Below are positions 42,390 through 50,610 of a stretch of 64,000 bases of DNA, in pieces. The notes under the pieces were generated by a model. It searched no databases. It worked only from the letters and a program-made list of their open reading frames with translations, and was not told where the DNA came from. A program made the position numbers and the translations under genes. The DNA is from Mycobacterium sp. 852002-10029_SCH5224772 (lineage in GTDB: Bacteria > Actinomycetota > Actinomycetes > Mycobacteriales > Mycobacteriaceae). The first letter of the stretch is position 1; each line of letters begins with the position of its first letter. Location: contig NZ_LZHT01000084.1 in assembly GCF_001667315.1 (NCBI RefSeq), positions 183,483 to 247,482 of the forward strand, read 5' to 3'.

Positions 42390-43490
42390 CTACTGTGCGC
42401 CCACCCCGGCGGGAATGTCTATGCCGTAGAGCTGCGCCGCGTTACGCCAGCACAGCTTCTCGCGCTGCTCGACGGAGAGCGCGCTGGGCAGCTTTGTGAT
42501 GTCGCCACACTGCCAGTGTGGATAGCTGGAGCCGAACATCACCATGTCGTCCTTGCCGGTCAAGCCGAACCATTCACCGGCGAACTCGACGTCGCCGGGG
42601 CCGTCGAGACTGCCCTGGACGAAATACACATGGCCGGGCAGGTAGTCGCTGGGGATTCGAGGGGACCACGGCGTCTGCTCCAGGTGCGGCCGGCCAAACG
42701 TGTCCATCCGCCAGATGAACGGCGTCACGAAGTCGGCGGCGCCATCGCCCCAGACGAATTTGAGGCCGTCGAACCGCTCGAACACTCCCTCGGCGATCAT
42801 GTTCATCAGGTGGTACAGGTAGTTCAGCGCCATGAAGCTGACGTACTGCTCGTACGTACGAGTGTTTCCGTTCGGCGTCGGCGGAAACGCGATGCCCGAC
42901 CCGACCTCGATGTGCGCGGCGACGGGTAGGCCGGCGTCGACCGCCGCCTCCCATATCGGCCAGAACTGCGGTTTGCCGTATAGCTCACGGGATTGCAGCG
43001 GGACGCCGATCTGAACCACGCGCGGATGGGAACGCCATCTCTCGATCTCGCGCAGTGCGCCGGGGATGTCGTCGGGGTTCACCCGGATGGTGCCGCGGAA
43101 CCGCTCGCCGAACTGACTCGATTCCAGCCAGTTCGACACCATCATTTCGTTGTGCGCCGCGTGCAGCGCGCTGCCCAGGTGCCGGTCCGGCATGATGCCG
43201 CGCGCCATCGGATGCAGGACGGCCACGTCGACCCCGCGCTTGGTAAACAGTTCGGTGGCAACGAATTCCGGATCCGAACCGGGGTACTGACGATCCGGCC
43301 CCTCGGTGTTGGGCGCGTACTCGCCGCCGGGGGCGCCGTACCAGTCCATCTCGTAATCGGGGAAGCCGCGGCTCTTGAACGGCTCGCGCAGGGTGTTCCG
43401 CAACGCCTTGTTGGACGGGAAGAAGATGTGCACGCTTGCGTCGATCAGCGGTGTGCTTGTCCCGTCAGCGTGTGTGATCACGAGAGCCAC
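42390..43490 (-). CDS. Amidohydrolase-fold protein with degenerate metal site
   Basis: 366 residues, related to the following gene along its length. The N-terminal DxH is changed to SxH (IDASVHIFFP), the fourth-ligand region reads WGDGAADFVTPF with no His, and the C-terminal SDYPH is SSYPHWQC. The central His in VAAHIEVG is kept. Loss of two Asp and one His makes normal metal catalysis unlikely. It may form a mixed oligomer with its neighbour, or use different chemistry. A near-palindrome lies 169 nt upstream. Confidence 0.88.
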   Translation of the reverse strand: MALVITHADGTSTPLIDASVHIFFPSNKALRNTLREPFKSRGFPDYEMDWYGAPGGEYAPNTEGPDRQYPGSDPEFVATELFTKRGVDVAVLHPMARGIMPDRHLGSALHAAHNEMMVSNWLESSQFGERFRGTIRVNPDDIPGALREIERWRSHPRVVQIGVPLQSRELYGKPQFWPIWEAAVDAGLPVAAHIEVGSGIAFPPTPNGNTRTYEQYVSFMALNYLYHLMNMIAEGVFERFDGLKFVWGDGAADFVTPFIWRMDTFGRPHLEQTPWSPRIPSDYLPGHVYFVQGSLDGPGDVEFAGEWFGLTGKDDMVMFGSSYPHWQCGDITKLPSALSVEQREKLCWRNAAQLYGIDIPAGVGAQ

Positions 43491-43658
43491 CCTTCGGCTC
43501 CGGCGGCAGAAAGCGAGCCGTGCGAGGTCATGTGAATAGCCAATCTAACATTTTGCTGAGCGGTCGATCAATAGGTTTTCGGTAAGCATTCCGTTTAGTC
43601 GTTATCGCTGGTGATGGGCTTTTCGCGGGCTTCTGAGCAAGTGTGGTTCTTCATTCCG

Positions 43659-43673
43659 GATAATACCATTCTC
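43659..43673. promoter_or_regulatory. Near-perfect GAGAAT-type palindrome
   Basis: GATAAT ACC ATTCTC differs from the perfect 6+3+6 sites by one base in the left half. It lies in the 271-nt gap upstream of the degenerate amidohydrolase gene (start 43490), where no gene was recognised. Confidence 0.5.
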
Positions 43674-43761
43674 CGGGTAGATGAGGGAGGGGATCCGTGT
43701 GGCCCTAGGCCCCAGCCCGCCACGAAGCACGAGGTCACGACGTGGTGCCCGCTTCGATGGC

Positions 43762-44655
43762 TCAGGAGGGAGATGGGCCCACCGTGACGCCGGCGGCCCT
43801 CTCGAAAGGTTTGATCACCGTCGTGAAATCGGAGTCGGGTCCTTCATCGCGAGCGACGGCCTCCCACAGCCGGGCCGTCGTCTCGGCAACTTCGGCGGGC
43901 ACGCCAAGCGCCTTCGCCTCATCGAGGTACAGGCGCACATCCTTGACCATCAGGCCGGTGGCAAAGCCGTAATCGAAGGTGCGCGGCAGGATCGCGCGGG
44001 GAAACTTGTCGCGGCTTGCGCTCGTCGCGCCCGACCCCGCGTTGAGGACCTCGATCATCACGCCGGGGTCGAGCCCGGCTTTGACTCCCATGACGACCAC
44101 TTCGGCCGTCGCGGCCAAGACGTTGGCCGCCAAGATGTTGTTGGCCAGCTTCATCGTCTGCGCCGAGCCGGGTTTGTCCCCGACGTACACCGGCCGGCCG
44201 AGGGCTTCGAGCGCCGTTCGTAGGACGTCGAATTCGTTGCGTGGACCGGACACCATGAGCGCCAGAGACCCCTTCTCGGCGCCGCCGACACCGCCGCTGA
44301 CCGGGCTGTCGATCCGCACGATGTTCCGTTCGGCAAGGAGGCCATGGATCTGCACCGCTACTTGACTGCCGACGGTGGACAAATCGACAAAGCGCTTGAT
44401 CCGTGCGCCTTCGATCACGCCGGCCGCGCCGGCGGCCACCTCCAGCGATACTGCCGGCGTGGGAAGGCTGGCCAGCACCGTGTCGGCGCGATCGGCGACC
44501 TCTTTGGGCGACGACGCCGGGCGGGCTCCCAAGGCCACGATGCGTGCGAGCGCCGAGTTGCGCGTATCGAACGCGACGACGTCGTGCTTTTCTTCAATGA
44601 GGCGGCATGCCATGGGAAAGCCCATGTTTCCCAACCCGATGAATCCGACCTCCAC
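43762..44655 (-). CDS. 3-hydroxyisobutyrate dehydrogenase-family oxidoreductase
   Basis: 297 residues. The NAD(P) motif is VGFIGLGNMGFPMACRL, the substrate motif SPVSGGVGGAEKG, and the catalytic motif GSAQTMKLANNILAANV. It is the third member of this family in the window and is somewhat longer than the adjacent pair at 29057-30684. It lies 9 nt downstream of the PcaC-like gene, so the two are probably co-transcribed. Confidence 0.92.
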   Translation of the reverse strand: MEVGFIGLGNMGFPMACRLIEEKHDVVAFDTRNSALARIVALGARPASSPKEVADRADTVLASLPTPAVSLEVAAGAAGVIEGARIKRFVDLSTVGSQVAVQIHGLLAERNIVRIDSPVSGGVGGAEKGSLALMVSGPRNEFDVLRTALEALGRPVYVGDKPGSAQTMKLANNILAANVLAATAEVVVMGVKAGLDPGVMIEVLNAGSGATSASRDKFPRAILPRTFDYGFATGLMVKDVRLYLDEAKALGVPAEVAETTARLWEAVARDEGPDSDFTTVIKPFERAAGVTVGPSPS

Positions 44656-44664
44656 GATGCGCCC

Positions 44665-45045
44665 CTAGTCCTGTTCCAGCTCGGCGAACGCCTCGCGCGC
44701 GATGCGAAAGCTGTCGACCGCGGCCGGCACGCCTCCGTAAATCGCCACCTGCAGAAAGATCTCGCGGATCTCCTCACGGGTGACACCGTTGGTCAGCGCC
44801 GCTTTGACGTGCATCCGTAATTCGTTGGGCCGATTGAGCACCGCGATCATCGCCAGGTTGAGCATGCTGCGGGTCTTGCGCGGCAGCTCCTCGCGGCCCC
44901 ACACGGCGCCCCAGCAGTACTCGGTGACGAGATCTTGCAGGGGGCCGGTGAAGTCATCCGCGCCGGCCAAGGCGCGGTCGACGTACTCCGCGCCCAGCAC
45001 GTCGGAACGGATTTGCCGCCCCCGCTCATAGGTTTCGCGATCCAA
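44665..45045 (-). CDS. 4-carboxymuconolactone decarboxylase-like (PcaC-like) protein
   Basis: 126 residues from TTG 45045, chosen because GAGGAGGAAGG precedes it and it gives the usual PcaC length; the frame is open 31 codons further. The family core is clear: YCWGAVWGREELPRKTRSML, NRPNELRMHVKAALTNGVTR and EIFLQVAIYGGVPAAVDSF. In protocatechuate breakdown PcaC decarboxylates carboxymuconolactone, but no other pca genes are here, so the true substrate is uncertain. Confidence 0.9.
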   Translation of the reverse strand: MDRETYERGRQIRSDVLGAEYVDRALAGADDFTGPLQDLVTEYCWGAVWGREELPRKTRSMLNLAMIAVLNRPNELRMHVKAALTNGVTREEIREIFLQVAIYGGVPAAVDSFRIAREAFAELEQD

Positions 45046-45282
45046 CGCCTTCCTCCTCAACTCCGGGTGCAGCGGCCCCGGTGGTTGCCGTGGGGCGCCG
45101 CTGGCTGTTCCGATTGTCTGAGCGCAGTCTTGCACCACGCCATATCCGCGGGGGTCTACAGTCGAGGTTCACATGGACCTGCCCTCTGGAGTCCTCGTTC
45201 CCGGTGGAGCTTCGCGATCACCCAATTCGCTTGCGATGAACGGGAATACGAGCTGGGCGACCCTCGGTATTGAGGAGAAGCG

Positions 45283-45933
45283 ATGACCGGAGCAAGCGCT
45301 GATGTCTGGGAAGTGATGGCGACCGCCCGAACGATCCGGCGCTTCACCGACAAACCGGTGGACGACGCGACCCTGGCGCGGTGCCTCGAGGCGGCGCGGT
45401 GGGCTCCCTCGGGTGCCAACGCCCAGGGCTGGCGTTTCGTGGTGCTGCGCTCACCCGAGCAGCGCGCCGTGGTGGCCAAGGCCGCCGCCCACGCGCTGGA
45501 GGTGATCGAGCCGGTCTACGGAATGAGCCGGCCCGCAAACGGCGACGACAGCCGTCGCGCCCGCACCTACCGTGCGACGTACGAATTGCACGACCGCGCC
45601 GGTGAATTCACGTCGGTGCTGTTCGCGCAGGCCCGTTACCCAACGGCGTCGGAACTGCTGCTCGGCGGGTCGATCTTTCCCGCCATGCAGAACTTTCTGC
45701 TGGCCGCCCGCGCGCAGGGGCTCGGCGCCTGCATGACCAGCTGGGCCTCCTATGGCGGTGAGCAACTGCTGCGCGAGGCCGTCGGTATCCCCGAGGGCTG
45801 GATGGTCGCCGGCCACATCGTGGTCGGATGGCCCAAGGGCCAGCACGGGCCGCTGCGCCGCCGTGCGCTGGCCGAATTCGTGAACCTCGACCGCTGGGAT
45901 GGCCCCGCCGACGGGTTGTTGACCAGCAGCTAG
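45283..45933 (+). CDS. Nitroreductase family protein
   Basis: 216 residues. FMN-binding residues are in TARTIRRFTDKPVDD and AARWAPSGANAQGWRF; the C-terminal half has GGSIFPAMQNFLLAARAQGL and VGWPKGQHGPLRRR. Such enzymes reduce nitro groups, quinones or enones with NAD(P)H. GAGGAG lies upstream of the ATG. The 237 nt between this gene and the divergent PcaC-like gene contain no recognised site. Confidence 0.92.
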   Translation: MTGASADVWEVMATARTIRRFTDKPVDDATLARCLEAARWAPSGANAQGWRFVVLRSPEQRAVVAKAAAHALEVIEPVYGMSRPANGDDSRRARTYRATYELHDRAGEFTSVLFAQARYPTASELLLGGSIFPAMQNFLLAARAQGLGACMTSWASYGGEQLLREAVGIPEGWMVAGHIVVGWPKGQHGPLRRRALAEFVNLDRWDGPADGLLTSS

Positions 45934-46011
45934 TTCGTGAGAGCAATTCGGCTCGTCACAGCCGGTTCGGTGATCGCATGCCCGGTTTCAGAGATTATTA
46001 CTTCCGCAACC

Positions 46012-46026
46012 GAGAATGATATTCTC
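46012..46026. promoter_or_regulatory. GAGAAT-N3-ATTCTC palindrome (site 4)
   Basis: GAGAAT GAT ATTCTC is a perfect 6+3+6 inverted repeat, extended by a matching C/G pair outside each arm. It lies 31 nt upstream of the ACAD start at 46058, between it and the nitroreductase gene. Confidence 0.72.
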
Positions 46027-46057
46027 GCCGTGACAGTCACGACGAGAGGCGACGCGG

Positions 46058-47056
46058 ATGCTGTTGGAATTCGATGCTGATCAGCGGCTGTGGCAGGACA
46101 CGGTGCGCGATGCCGTCACCAAACAGTGCCCGCCCTCGCTGGTGCGCAGCGTGGCCGAGGAGGGCGTCGACCCGAGCCCACTGTGGAAGTCGTACGTGGA
46201 TCAGGGGTGGACCGAGCTGAACGACCCGCAGAGCACGGTCGAGCTCGCCATCGTTCTCGAAGAGCTGGGCCGCGCGACCGACCCCACACCGTTCCTGGCG
46301 ACGATGAGCCAGTTCGCGCCGCTGGTGGCTGATCGCTTCGACCCGCACGAGTCGGGCACAGCCGTGTACGGCGGGGTGGTGGCGCACCGCGACGCCGAAG
46401 GCTGGGTGTTGGACGGCACGGCGCGCCACGTGCTCGACGGCGATCGCGTCGACCGCCTCGCTGTGGTGACCGACGCGGGTGTGTTCATCGCCGCGTCCAA
46501 CCAGGTGTCGGCCCGCCGATCGACGGTCTTCGACCCCGTGCTGCACGTGGCCGACCTGTCGTTCAGCGAGGTCCGGGTGCCCGACAGCGCCCGAGTCACC
46601 GTCGACCACGAGCGCGCGCACCATATTGCGTTGACCGGCATGGCGATCACCATGGTCGGCGCCTGCCAACGCATCCTCGACCTGGTGCTCGAGCACGTGA
46701 GTAGCCGCCAGCAGTTCGGCGTGCCGATCGGCTCGTTCCAGGCCGTCCAGCACAAGGCCGCCGACATGCACGTCGCGGTCCAACGGGCGCGGGCCTTGGC
46801 CTACTTCGCCGCATTGACGATCGCGGCAGACGATCCCCGCCGACGGCTGGCGGCCGCGATGGCCAAGGCATCGGCGGGGGAGTGCCAGTCGCTGGTCTTC
46901 CGGCACGGCTTACAACTGCACGGCGCAATGGGATTCACGTGGGAGAACGACCTGCAGTTCGCGCTCAAGCGGGCCAAGGCGGGCGAACTCATGTTGGGCG
47001 GCGCGGCGGAGCATCGGGCGCGGATCGCTGAGGAATACCGTGCAGCTGACTTTTGA
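46058..47056 (+). CDS. Acyl-CoA dehydrogenase family, short subunit
   Basis: 332 residues. The N-terminal helical domain is short (LLEFDADQRLWQDTVRDAV), and the C-terminal domain has LEHVSSRQQFGVPIGSFQAV and LQLHGAMGFTWENDLQFAL. It overlaps the following 395-residue ACAD by 17 nt, so translation is coupled. This short-long arrangement resembles alpha2-beta2 steroid acyl-CoA dehydrogenases. A perfect palindrome 31 nt upstream points to repression by the TetR at 11736-12473. Confidence 0.92.
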   Translation: MLLEFDADQRLWQDTVRDAVTKQCPPSLVRSVAEEGVDPSPLWKSYVDQGWTELNDPQSTVELAIVLEELGRATDPTPFLATMSQFAPLVADRFDPHESGTAVYGGVVAHRDAEGWVLDGTARHVLDGDRVDRLAVVTDAGVFIAASNQVSARRSTVFDPVLHVADLSFSEVRVPDSARVTVDHERAHHIALTGMAITMVGACQRILDLVLEHVSSRQQFGVPIGSFQAVQHKAADMHVAVQRARALAYFAALTIAADDPRRRLAAAMAKASAGECQSLVFRHGLQLHGAMGFTWENDLQFALKRAKAGELMLGGAAEHRARIAEEYRAADF

Positions 47057-48227
47057 TCCCGACGTCGAGGCGTTCCGGGCCGAGTTTTCGGCATTCCTCG
47101 ACGAAAACCTTCCTCCCGCAAGCGAAACCCTGGACCGTCCGCGTTCGGTTTCGCACATGCCGGAGTGGGCGCGTCGTTGGCAGCGGCTCCTGTTCGACAA
47201 CGGTTGGCTGCTGCCCAGCCAGCCGCCGGAATACGGTGGCCGCAACGCGACGGTGCTGCAGCAGTTCGTCTACCTGGAGGAGCTGAGCCGCCGCCGCATC
47301 TATCACAGCTTCAACCCGCAGGGCGTGAATATCGTTGCGGCATCTCTGTTGTCGTTCGGCAGCGATGAGCAGAAGCAACGTTGGGCCGTGCCCGTCCTGC
47401 GCGCCGAGATCACCGCGTCGCTGGGGATGAGCGAGCCCAGCGCCGGCTCTGATCTGGCGTCGCTGCGCACCCGCGCGGTGCGCACATCTGATTCAGAAGG
47501 CGACTTCTTCGTCGTCAACGGGCAAAAGGTGTGGACCTCCGGGGCCCACGACGCCGACTTCTTGTTGACCTTCGTGCGGACGAACCCAGATGCGCCCAAG
47601 CACAAGGGAATCAGCGTGCTGGTGATTCCCACCGACACCCCCGGCGTGGTTCGCCGGCCCTTCCCGTCGATCTGTTCGATCGACGACACGGACTTCAACG
47701 AGGTGTTCTTCACCGACGTGCGCGTGCCGGCGGAAAACCTGGTCGGTGAACTCGACCAGGGATGGATGGTGGCCAACGGTTCGCTCGGCCACGAGCGCAC
47801 CATGATGTGGCTGGGCTTCGCGGACCGTCTCGAGAACATGATCGACGACTTCCATCCCGGTACCGACGTCGAGCGTGACCAGTACGCCACGACGATCATG
47901 GACCGGCAGGCGCTGCGCCTGCTGGGCTCGGCAGCCCTGGCCCGCACCGCGCGCGGCGAAGACGACGTGGCCGCGATCTCGGTGCTCAAGCTCCTCGGCT
48001 CCGAGGCGGAGTTGCGCGGGATGGAACTGGCGCTGACCTCCGCGGGAGCCGACGGGCTCATTCAACCGGGTCAGACCGGACCGTATGCACACATGAACCT
48101 CGACCACTACTTTGCCAGCTGGTTCGAGCGCTTTGCCCGCAGCTTCTCCGGGACCATCGCCGGCGGCACCTCAGAAATCCAGCGCAACATCATCGCCCAG
48201 CGGGTGCTCGGCCTCCCACGCGGCTAG
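47040..48227 (+). CDS. Acyl-CoA dehydrogenase, long subunit
   Basis: 395 residues from GTG 47040, beginning VQLTFDPDVEAFRAEF as in the paralogues at 12631 and 36595. Shared motifs are ASLGMSEPSAGSDLASL and AGGTSEIQRNIIAQRVLGL. A four- to five-residue insertion (RTSDSEGDF) after TRAV distinguishes it. It overlaps the short ACAD upstream and probably forms a heteromer with it. Downstream lies a 365-nt stretch with a broken esterase. Confidence 0.95.
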   Translation: MQLTFDPDVEAFRAEFSAFLDENLPPASETLDRPRSVSHMPEWARRWQRLLFDNGWLLPSQPPEYGGRNATVLQQFVYLEELSRRRIYHSFNPQGVNIVAASLLSFGSDEQKQRWAVPVLRAEITASLGMSEPSAGSDLASLRTRAVRTSDSEGDFFVVNGQKVWTSGAHDADFLLTFVRTNPDAPKHKGISVLVIPTDTPGVVRRPFPSICSIDDTDFNEVFFTDVRVPAENLVGELDQGWMVANGSLGHERTMMWLGFADRLENMIDDFHPGTDVERDQYATTIMDRQALRLLGSAALARTARGEDDVAAISVLKLLGSEAELRGMELALTSAGADGLIQPGQTGPYAHMNLDHYFASWFERFARSFSGTIAGGTSEIQRNIIAQRVLGLPRG

Positions 48228-48285
48228 AACGCAGTCCTACCGCCTGCCCAGAGATCTTGCTGGGCAACGGGATCGGGCCACGCCC

Positions 48286-48456
48286 GGGGAGCAGCGTGGG
48301 GTGCGCGACGGTCAGGCTCACCGCGCACGTTCGGCCCATCGACCAGCCGACGATGCCCCAGCGCGACGGGTCAGGACTCACCCCGAAGTTTGAGATCAGG
48401 TAGGGCACAACGTCTTCGATGAGGTGGTCGGCGGCATTGCCGCGGCGCCCGTTGGC
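48286..48456 (-). pseudogene. Remnant of an esterase/alpha-beta hydrolase gene
   Basis: A reading frame here encodes a segment typical of mycobacterial esterases of the antigen-85-like fold: HLIEDVVPYLISNFG, then SRWGIVGWSMGRTCAVSL with the GWSMG nucleophile elbow, then TVAHPTLL. Similarity stops on both sides: the upstream part becomes repeat-derived sequence and the downstream part turns into unrelated residues overlapping the ACAD end. About 57 residues of a 250-300 residue protein remain, so it is read as a decayed fragment. Confidence 0.6.
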
Positions 48457-48461
48457 CGCCA

Positions 48462-48552
48462 GTGTGAGACCACGGCTTTGAGAGTGAAGCCACGGCGGCC
48501 GCAATCGGCGTGTCGTCACCCTGAGCTCACAGTCAAAGCCGAGGGTTCACAC
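48462..48552. repeat. Imperfect inverted/direct repeats in intergenic region
   Basis: The 20-nt words at 48462-48481 and 48533-48552 (second read on the other strand) agree at 17 of 20 positions, centred on GTGTGA and CGGCTTTGA. A partial direct copy, GAGAGTGAAGCCACGGC, starts near 48480. This looks like a short dispersed mycobacterial intergenic element. It adjoins the esterase remnant. Confidence 0.5.
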
Positions 48553-48592
48553 TCGACGGGAAGCCGCCGGCCCAGCGACATCTGACGAATGT

Positions 48593-49165
48593 CTAGACAG
48601 GGTCGAATTTGGTGATCAGCCACTTGCCGTTGACCCGGGTCAGGCTCACCAGCACGCTGCTGGAGGCCATCGCGGGGTCGGGGTTGTCCTTGCTCGTGGT
48701 GCTCTGATCGACCAGGACCAGCACGACTGCCGAATTGGGATGCAACTCCTGAACTGCGGCCCCCAACACTCTCGCAGTGGTTTTCAGTGACTTCTGTTTG
48801 GCTGCCGGGGCCACGATCTGTTCGGTGAACTGGTTGTAGTACGACAAGAAGTCGCCGGACAGGTGCGACTTGGCGGTGGCGAAGTCTTTGTCGAGAGAAT
48901 CGGGCGAGTAGGACAGCAGCGCGACCGTGCCGTCGGACGCTGCATTGGCGGCCGCGGTCGCGACGCTGGCGTCGGTCTGCTTATCGGGACGGTACTGCTT
49001 GAAGTACAGCCATGTCGCCCCGCCACCGGAAAGCAGCAGCAGCACAATCAGAACCACGGGAACGACTTTCACCTTGCGCCGCGCACGTGGGGCACTACCT
49101 TCACTGCGGTCGGTTTGTTCGGCAGAGTCGTCGGCGGTGTCGATGCTGGGCTCGTCCTCGCTCAT
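48593..49165 (-). CDS. Mce-associated membrane protein
   Basis: 190 residues from ATG 49165, which overlaps the stop of the preceding gene; the frame is open 23 codons further upstream. A polar, acidic N-terminus ([18 protein letters not shown]) precedes one membrane helix ([18 protein letters not shown]), then an outside domain with [20 protein letters not shown] and a C-terminal [12 protein letters not shown]. This is the usual Mce-associated (Mas) layout; such proteins stabilise or assist Mce transporters in the cell envelope. The mce operon starts 7.2 kb away on the other strand. Confidence 0.88.
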   Translation of the reverse strand: MSEDEPSIDTADDSAEQTDRSEGSAPRARRKVKVVPVVLIVLLLLSGGGATWLYFKQYRPDKQTDASVATAAANAASDGTVALLSYSPDSLDKDFATAKSHLSGDFLSYYNQFTEQIVAPAAKQKSLKTTARVLGAAVQELHPNSAVVLVLVDQSTTSKDNPDPAMASSSVLVSLTRVNGKWLITKFDPV

Positions 49166-50034
49166 GGAATGAACTCCACGTTGGACATCTTGTATTGGCC
49201 GCCGTCGTCTTTGACGGTCACCTTGAGCCGCCAATTGCGCGGTTCGTCCTTGGCACCCGCGGCGTTGGTGATGTGCGATGTCGCTGCGACGAGAACCAAC
49301 GCGAAATCCCCGTTCATGGATTGCACGGCCGCCGCATTCACGGTTCCCTGGGTGACCACTTTGGACTGCTCGACGACGGTCGTGAAATCTTTTGCGCGCG
49401 CCTGGAAGTCGTCGTGGAACTGACCGGTCGAGCTGTCGATCACCCGCTGGACGTCCTCCTTGGCCTTGTTGAAGTCCATGGAAGTCAGGTTGACGACACC
49501 TTGTCGGGCTCCCGCGAGAAAGTTCGCCGCGCGCTGGTTGCGCTCGACGGTTTCATGATGTTGCCACACCATGTATCCGCTGGCCCCGATGAAGGCGCAG
49601 ATGAGGATGATGACGGCCGCCTTCCACATCACGGAAAGGGATGGCAACCGCACGCGTCGCCGGGAGCGGGCCGGCTCGGATTCCGATTCCGCGTCTTCCG
49701 GGGTTTCTTCGGAGGCTTCGTCGGTAGTCTCCGCTTCGGCGGTGTCGGTCGCATCCTCGTCGGTGAGGCGCCCGTCGGTGGTCTCCGCTTCGGCGGTGTC
49801 GGTCGCGTCCTCGTCTGCGTCCGAGGCTTCCTCGGCATCCTTCGCCTCGGCCTCAGCCTCAGCCTCAGCCTGGGCCAGCGCCTCGCGCCGGAGTCGGGCG
49901 GCACGGGCACGGGCGCGCGCCGCTGCGGCCAGCGCTTCGGCTTCGGCTGCTTCGGCCTCGGCTTCCTCGAGCAATGCCCTCGCGTCGGCTTTCGAGGTGG
50001 CCGAATCCTGCGGCGGTTTCTTCGCCTCAGCCAT
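49162..50034 (-). CDS. Mce-associated membrane protein with acidic repeat N-terminus
   Basis: 290 residues. The first 125 are low-complexity: an Ala/Glu/Arg coiled-coil-like part ([20 protein letters not shown]) and two copies of [14 protein letters not shown], 18 residues apart. A membrane helix follows ([19 protein letters not shown]), then the Mas outer domain with [20 protein letters not shown] and [12 protein letters not shown]. It overlaps the second Mas gene by 4 nt. The long cytoplasmic tail is unusual and probably binds partners. Confidence 0.88.
   Translation of the reverse strand: MAEAKKPPQDSATSKADARALLEEAEAEAAEAEALAAAARARARAARLRREALAQAEAEAEAEAKDAEEASDADEDATDTAEAETTDGRLTDEDATDTAEAETTDEASEETPEDAESESEPARSRRRVRLPSLSVMWKAAVIILICAFIGASGYMVWQHHETVERNQRAANFLAGARQGVVNLTSMDFNKAKEDVQRVIDSSTGQFHDDFQARAKDFTTVVEQSKVVTQGTVNAAAVQSMNGDFALVLVAATSHITNAAGAKDEPRNWRLKVTVKDDGGQYKMSNVEFIP
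49721..49815. repeat. Tandem repeat inside Mce-associated gene
   Basis: Two 41-nt copies (49721-49761 and 49775-49815) differ at only two positions and are offset by 54 nt, which is 18 codons. They encode the repeated [14 protein letters not shown] segment. The near-identity suggests recent duplication and possible copy-number variation between strains. Confidence 0.8.
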
Positions 50035-50066
50035 CGTGCTTACCGACTCCTGTAGGTCTCACGCCG

Positions 50067-50495
50067 CTAGAATCGCACGAGCGAGAACGGCCAACTGTTG
50101 GTGCCCCCCGGTCCGCCACCGCAGCCGGTGTCGAACGTCGAGTCGACCTGACCGGCCAGCGTCACCGCATCCCACGAGTAAACGTCATGCGAGGGAAAGA
50201 ACTGGACCACGCAGCGCACACCGTCGGGCACATCGACTGCCATGGTGTAGCGGCCGTTGGACAGGCGAGCCTCCCCCCTGTAGACCGTCGCCTGCCCATT
50301 GGGCTGCGGAGTCGCGTATATCTGCAGGCATCCCGGCTGATTAGGGAAGCACGGGTTAATCGACCAAACCCAGAAATGGCCGGGATCCCGGTCCGAGTTC
50401 ACACTGTAGTTCGCATACAGCATGTCCGCGTGGGCGGTCGGCGTGAAAGTCAGCGCGGCCATGACAAGCGCAAGGCTGACTGCGAAAGGCTTCAC
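50067..50495 (-). CDS. Small secreted protein next to Mce-associated genes
   Basis: 142 residues from GTG 50495, preceded by GGGAGA; ATG 50510 is an alternative. A signal peptide is clear: KPFAVSLALVMAALTFTPTAHA with cleavage after AHA. The mature part has four Cys (INPCFPNQPGCLQ, GVRCVVQF, FDTGCGGG) that could form two disulphides, and aromatic-rich strands. No known family was recognised. It lies 32 nt upstream of the Mas genes on the same strand and may be exported for envelope lipid handling. Confidence 0.82.
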   Translation of the reverse strand: MKPFAVSLALVMAALTFTPTAHADMLYANYSVNSDRDPGHFWVWSINPCFPNQPGCLQIYATPQPNGQATVYRGEARLSNGRYTMAVDVPDGVRCVVQFFPSHDVYSWDAVTLAGQVDSTFDTGCGGGPGGTNSWPFSLVRF

Positions 50496-50610
50496 CGTTG
50501 CGTCTCCCATCTCTGCACGCGCGCTTGGGCCCAAATATAGGGGGCGGTCACGCTGCACAGGCCTACTCGGAAAAATTGCGGCAGTCAACGACTGGTCCGG
50601 CCTGTGCTAC

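Noticed and set aside
41263..42429. 388-codon open frame on the plus strand
   Set aside because: Antisense to the intact amidohydrolase; no domain and no ribosome site.
48190..48519. Full 109-codon minus-strand frame as an intact gene
   Set aside because: Only the central part resembles an esterase; both ends are unrelated, so it is annotated as a remnant.
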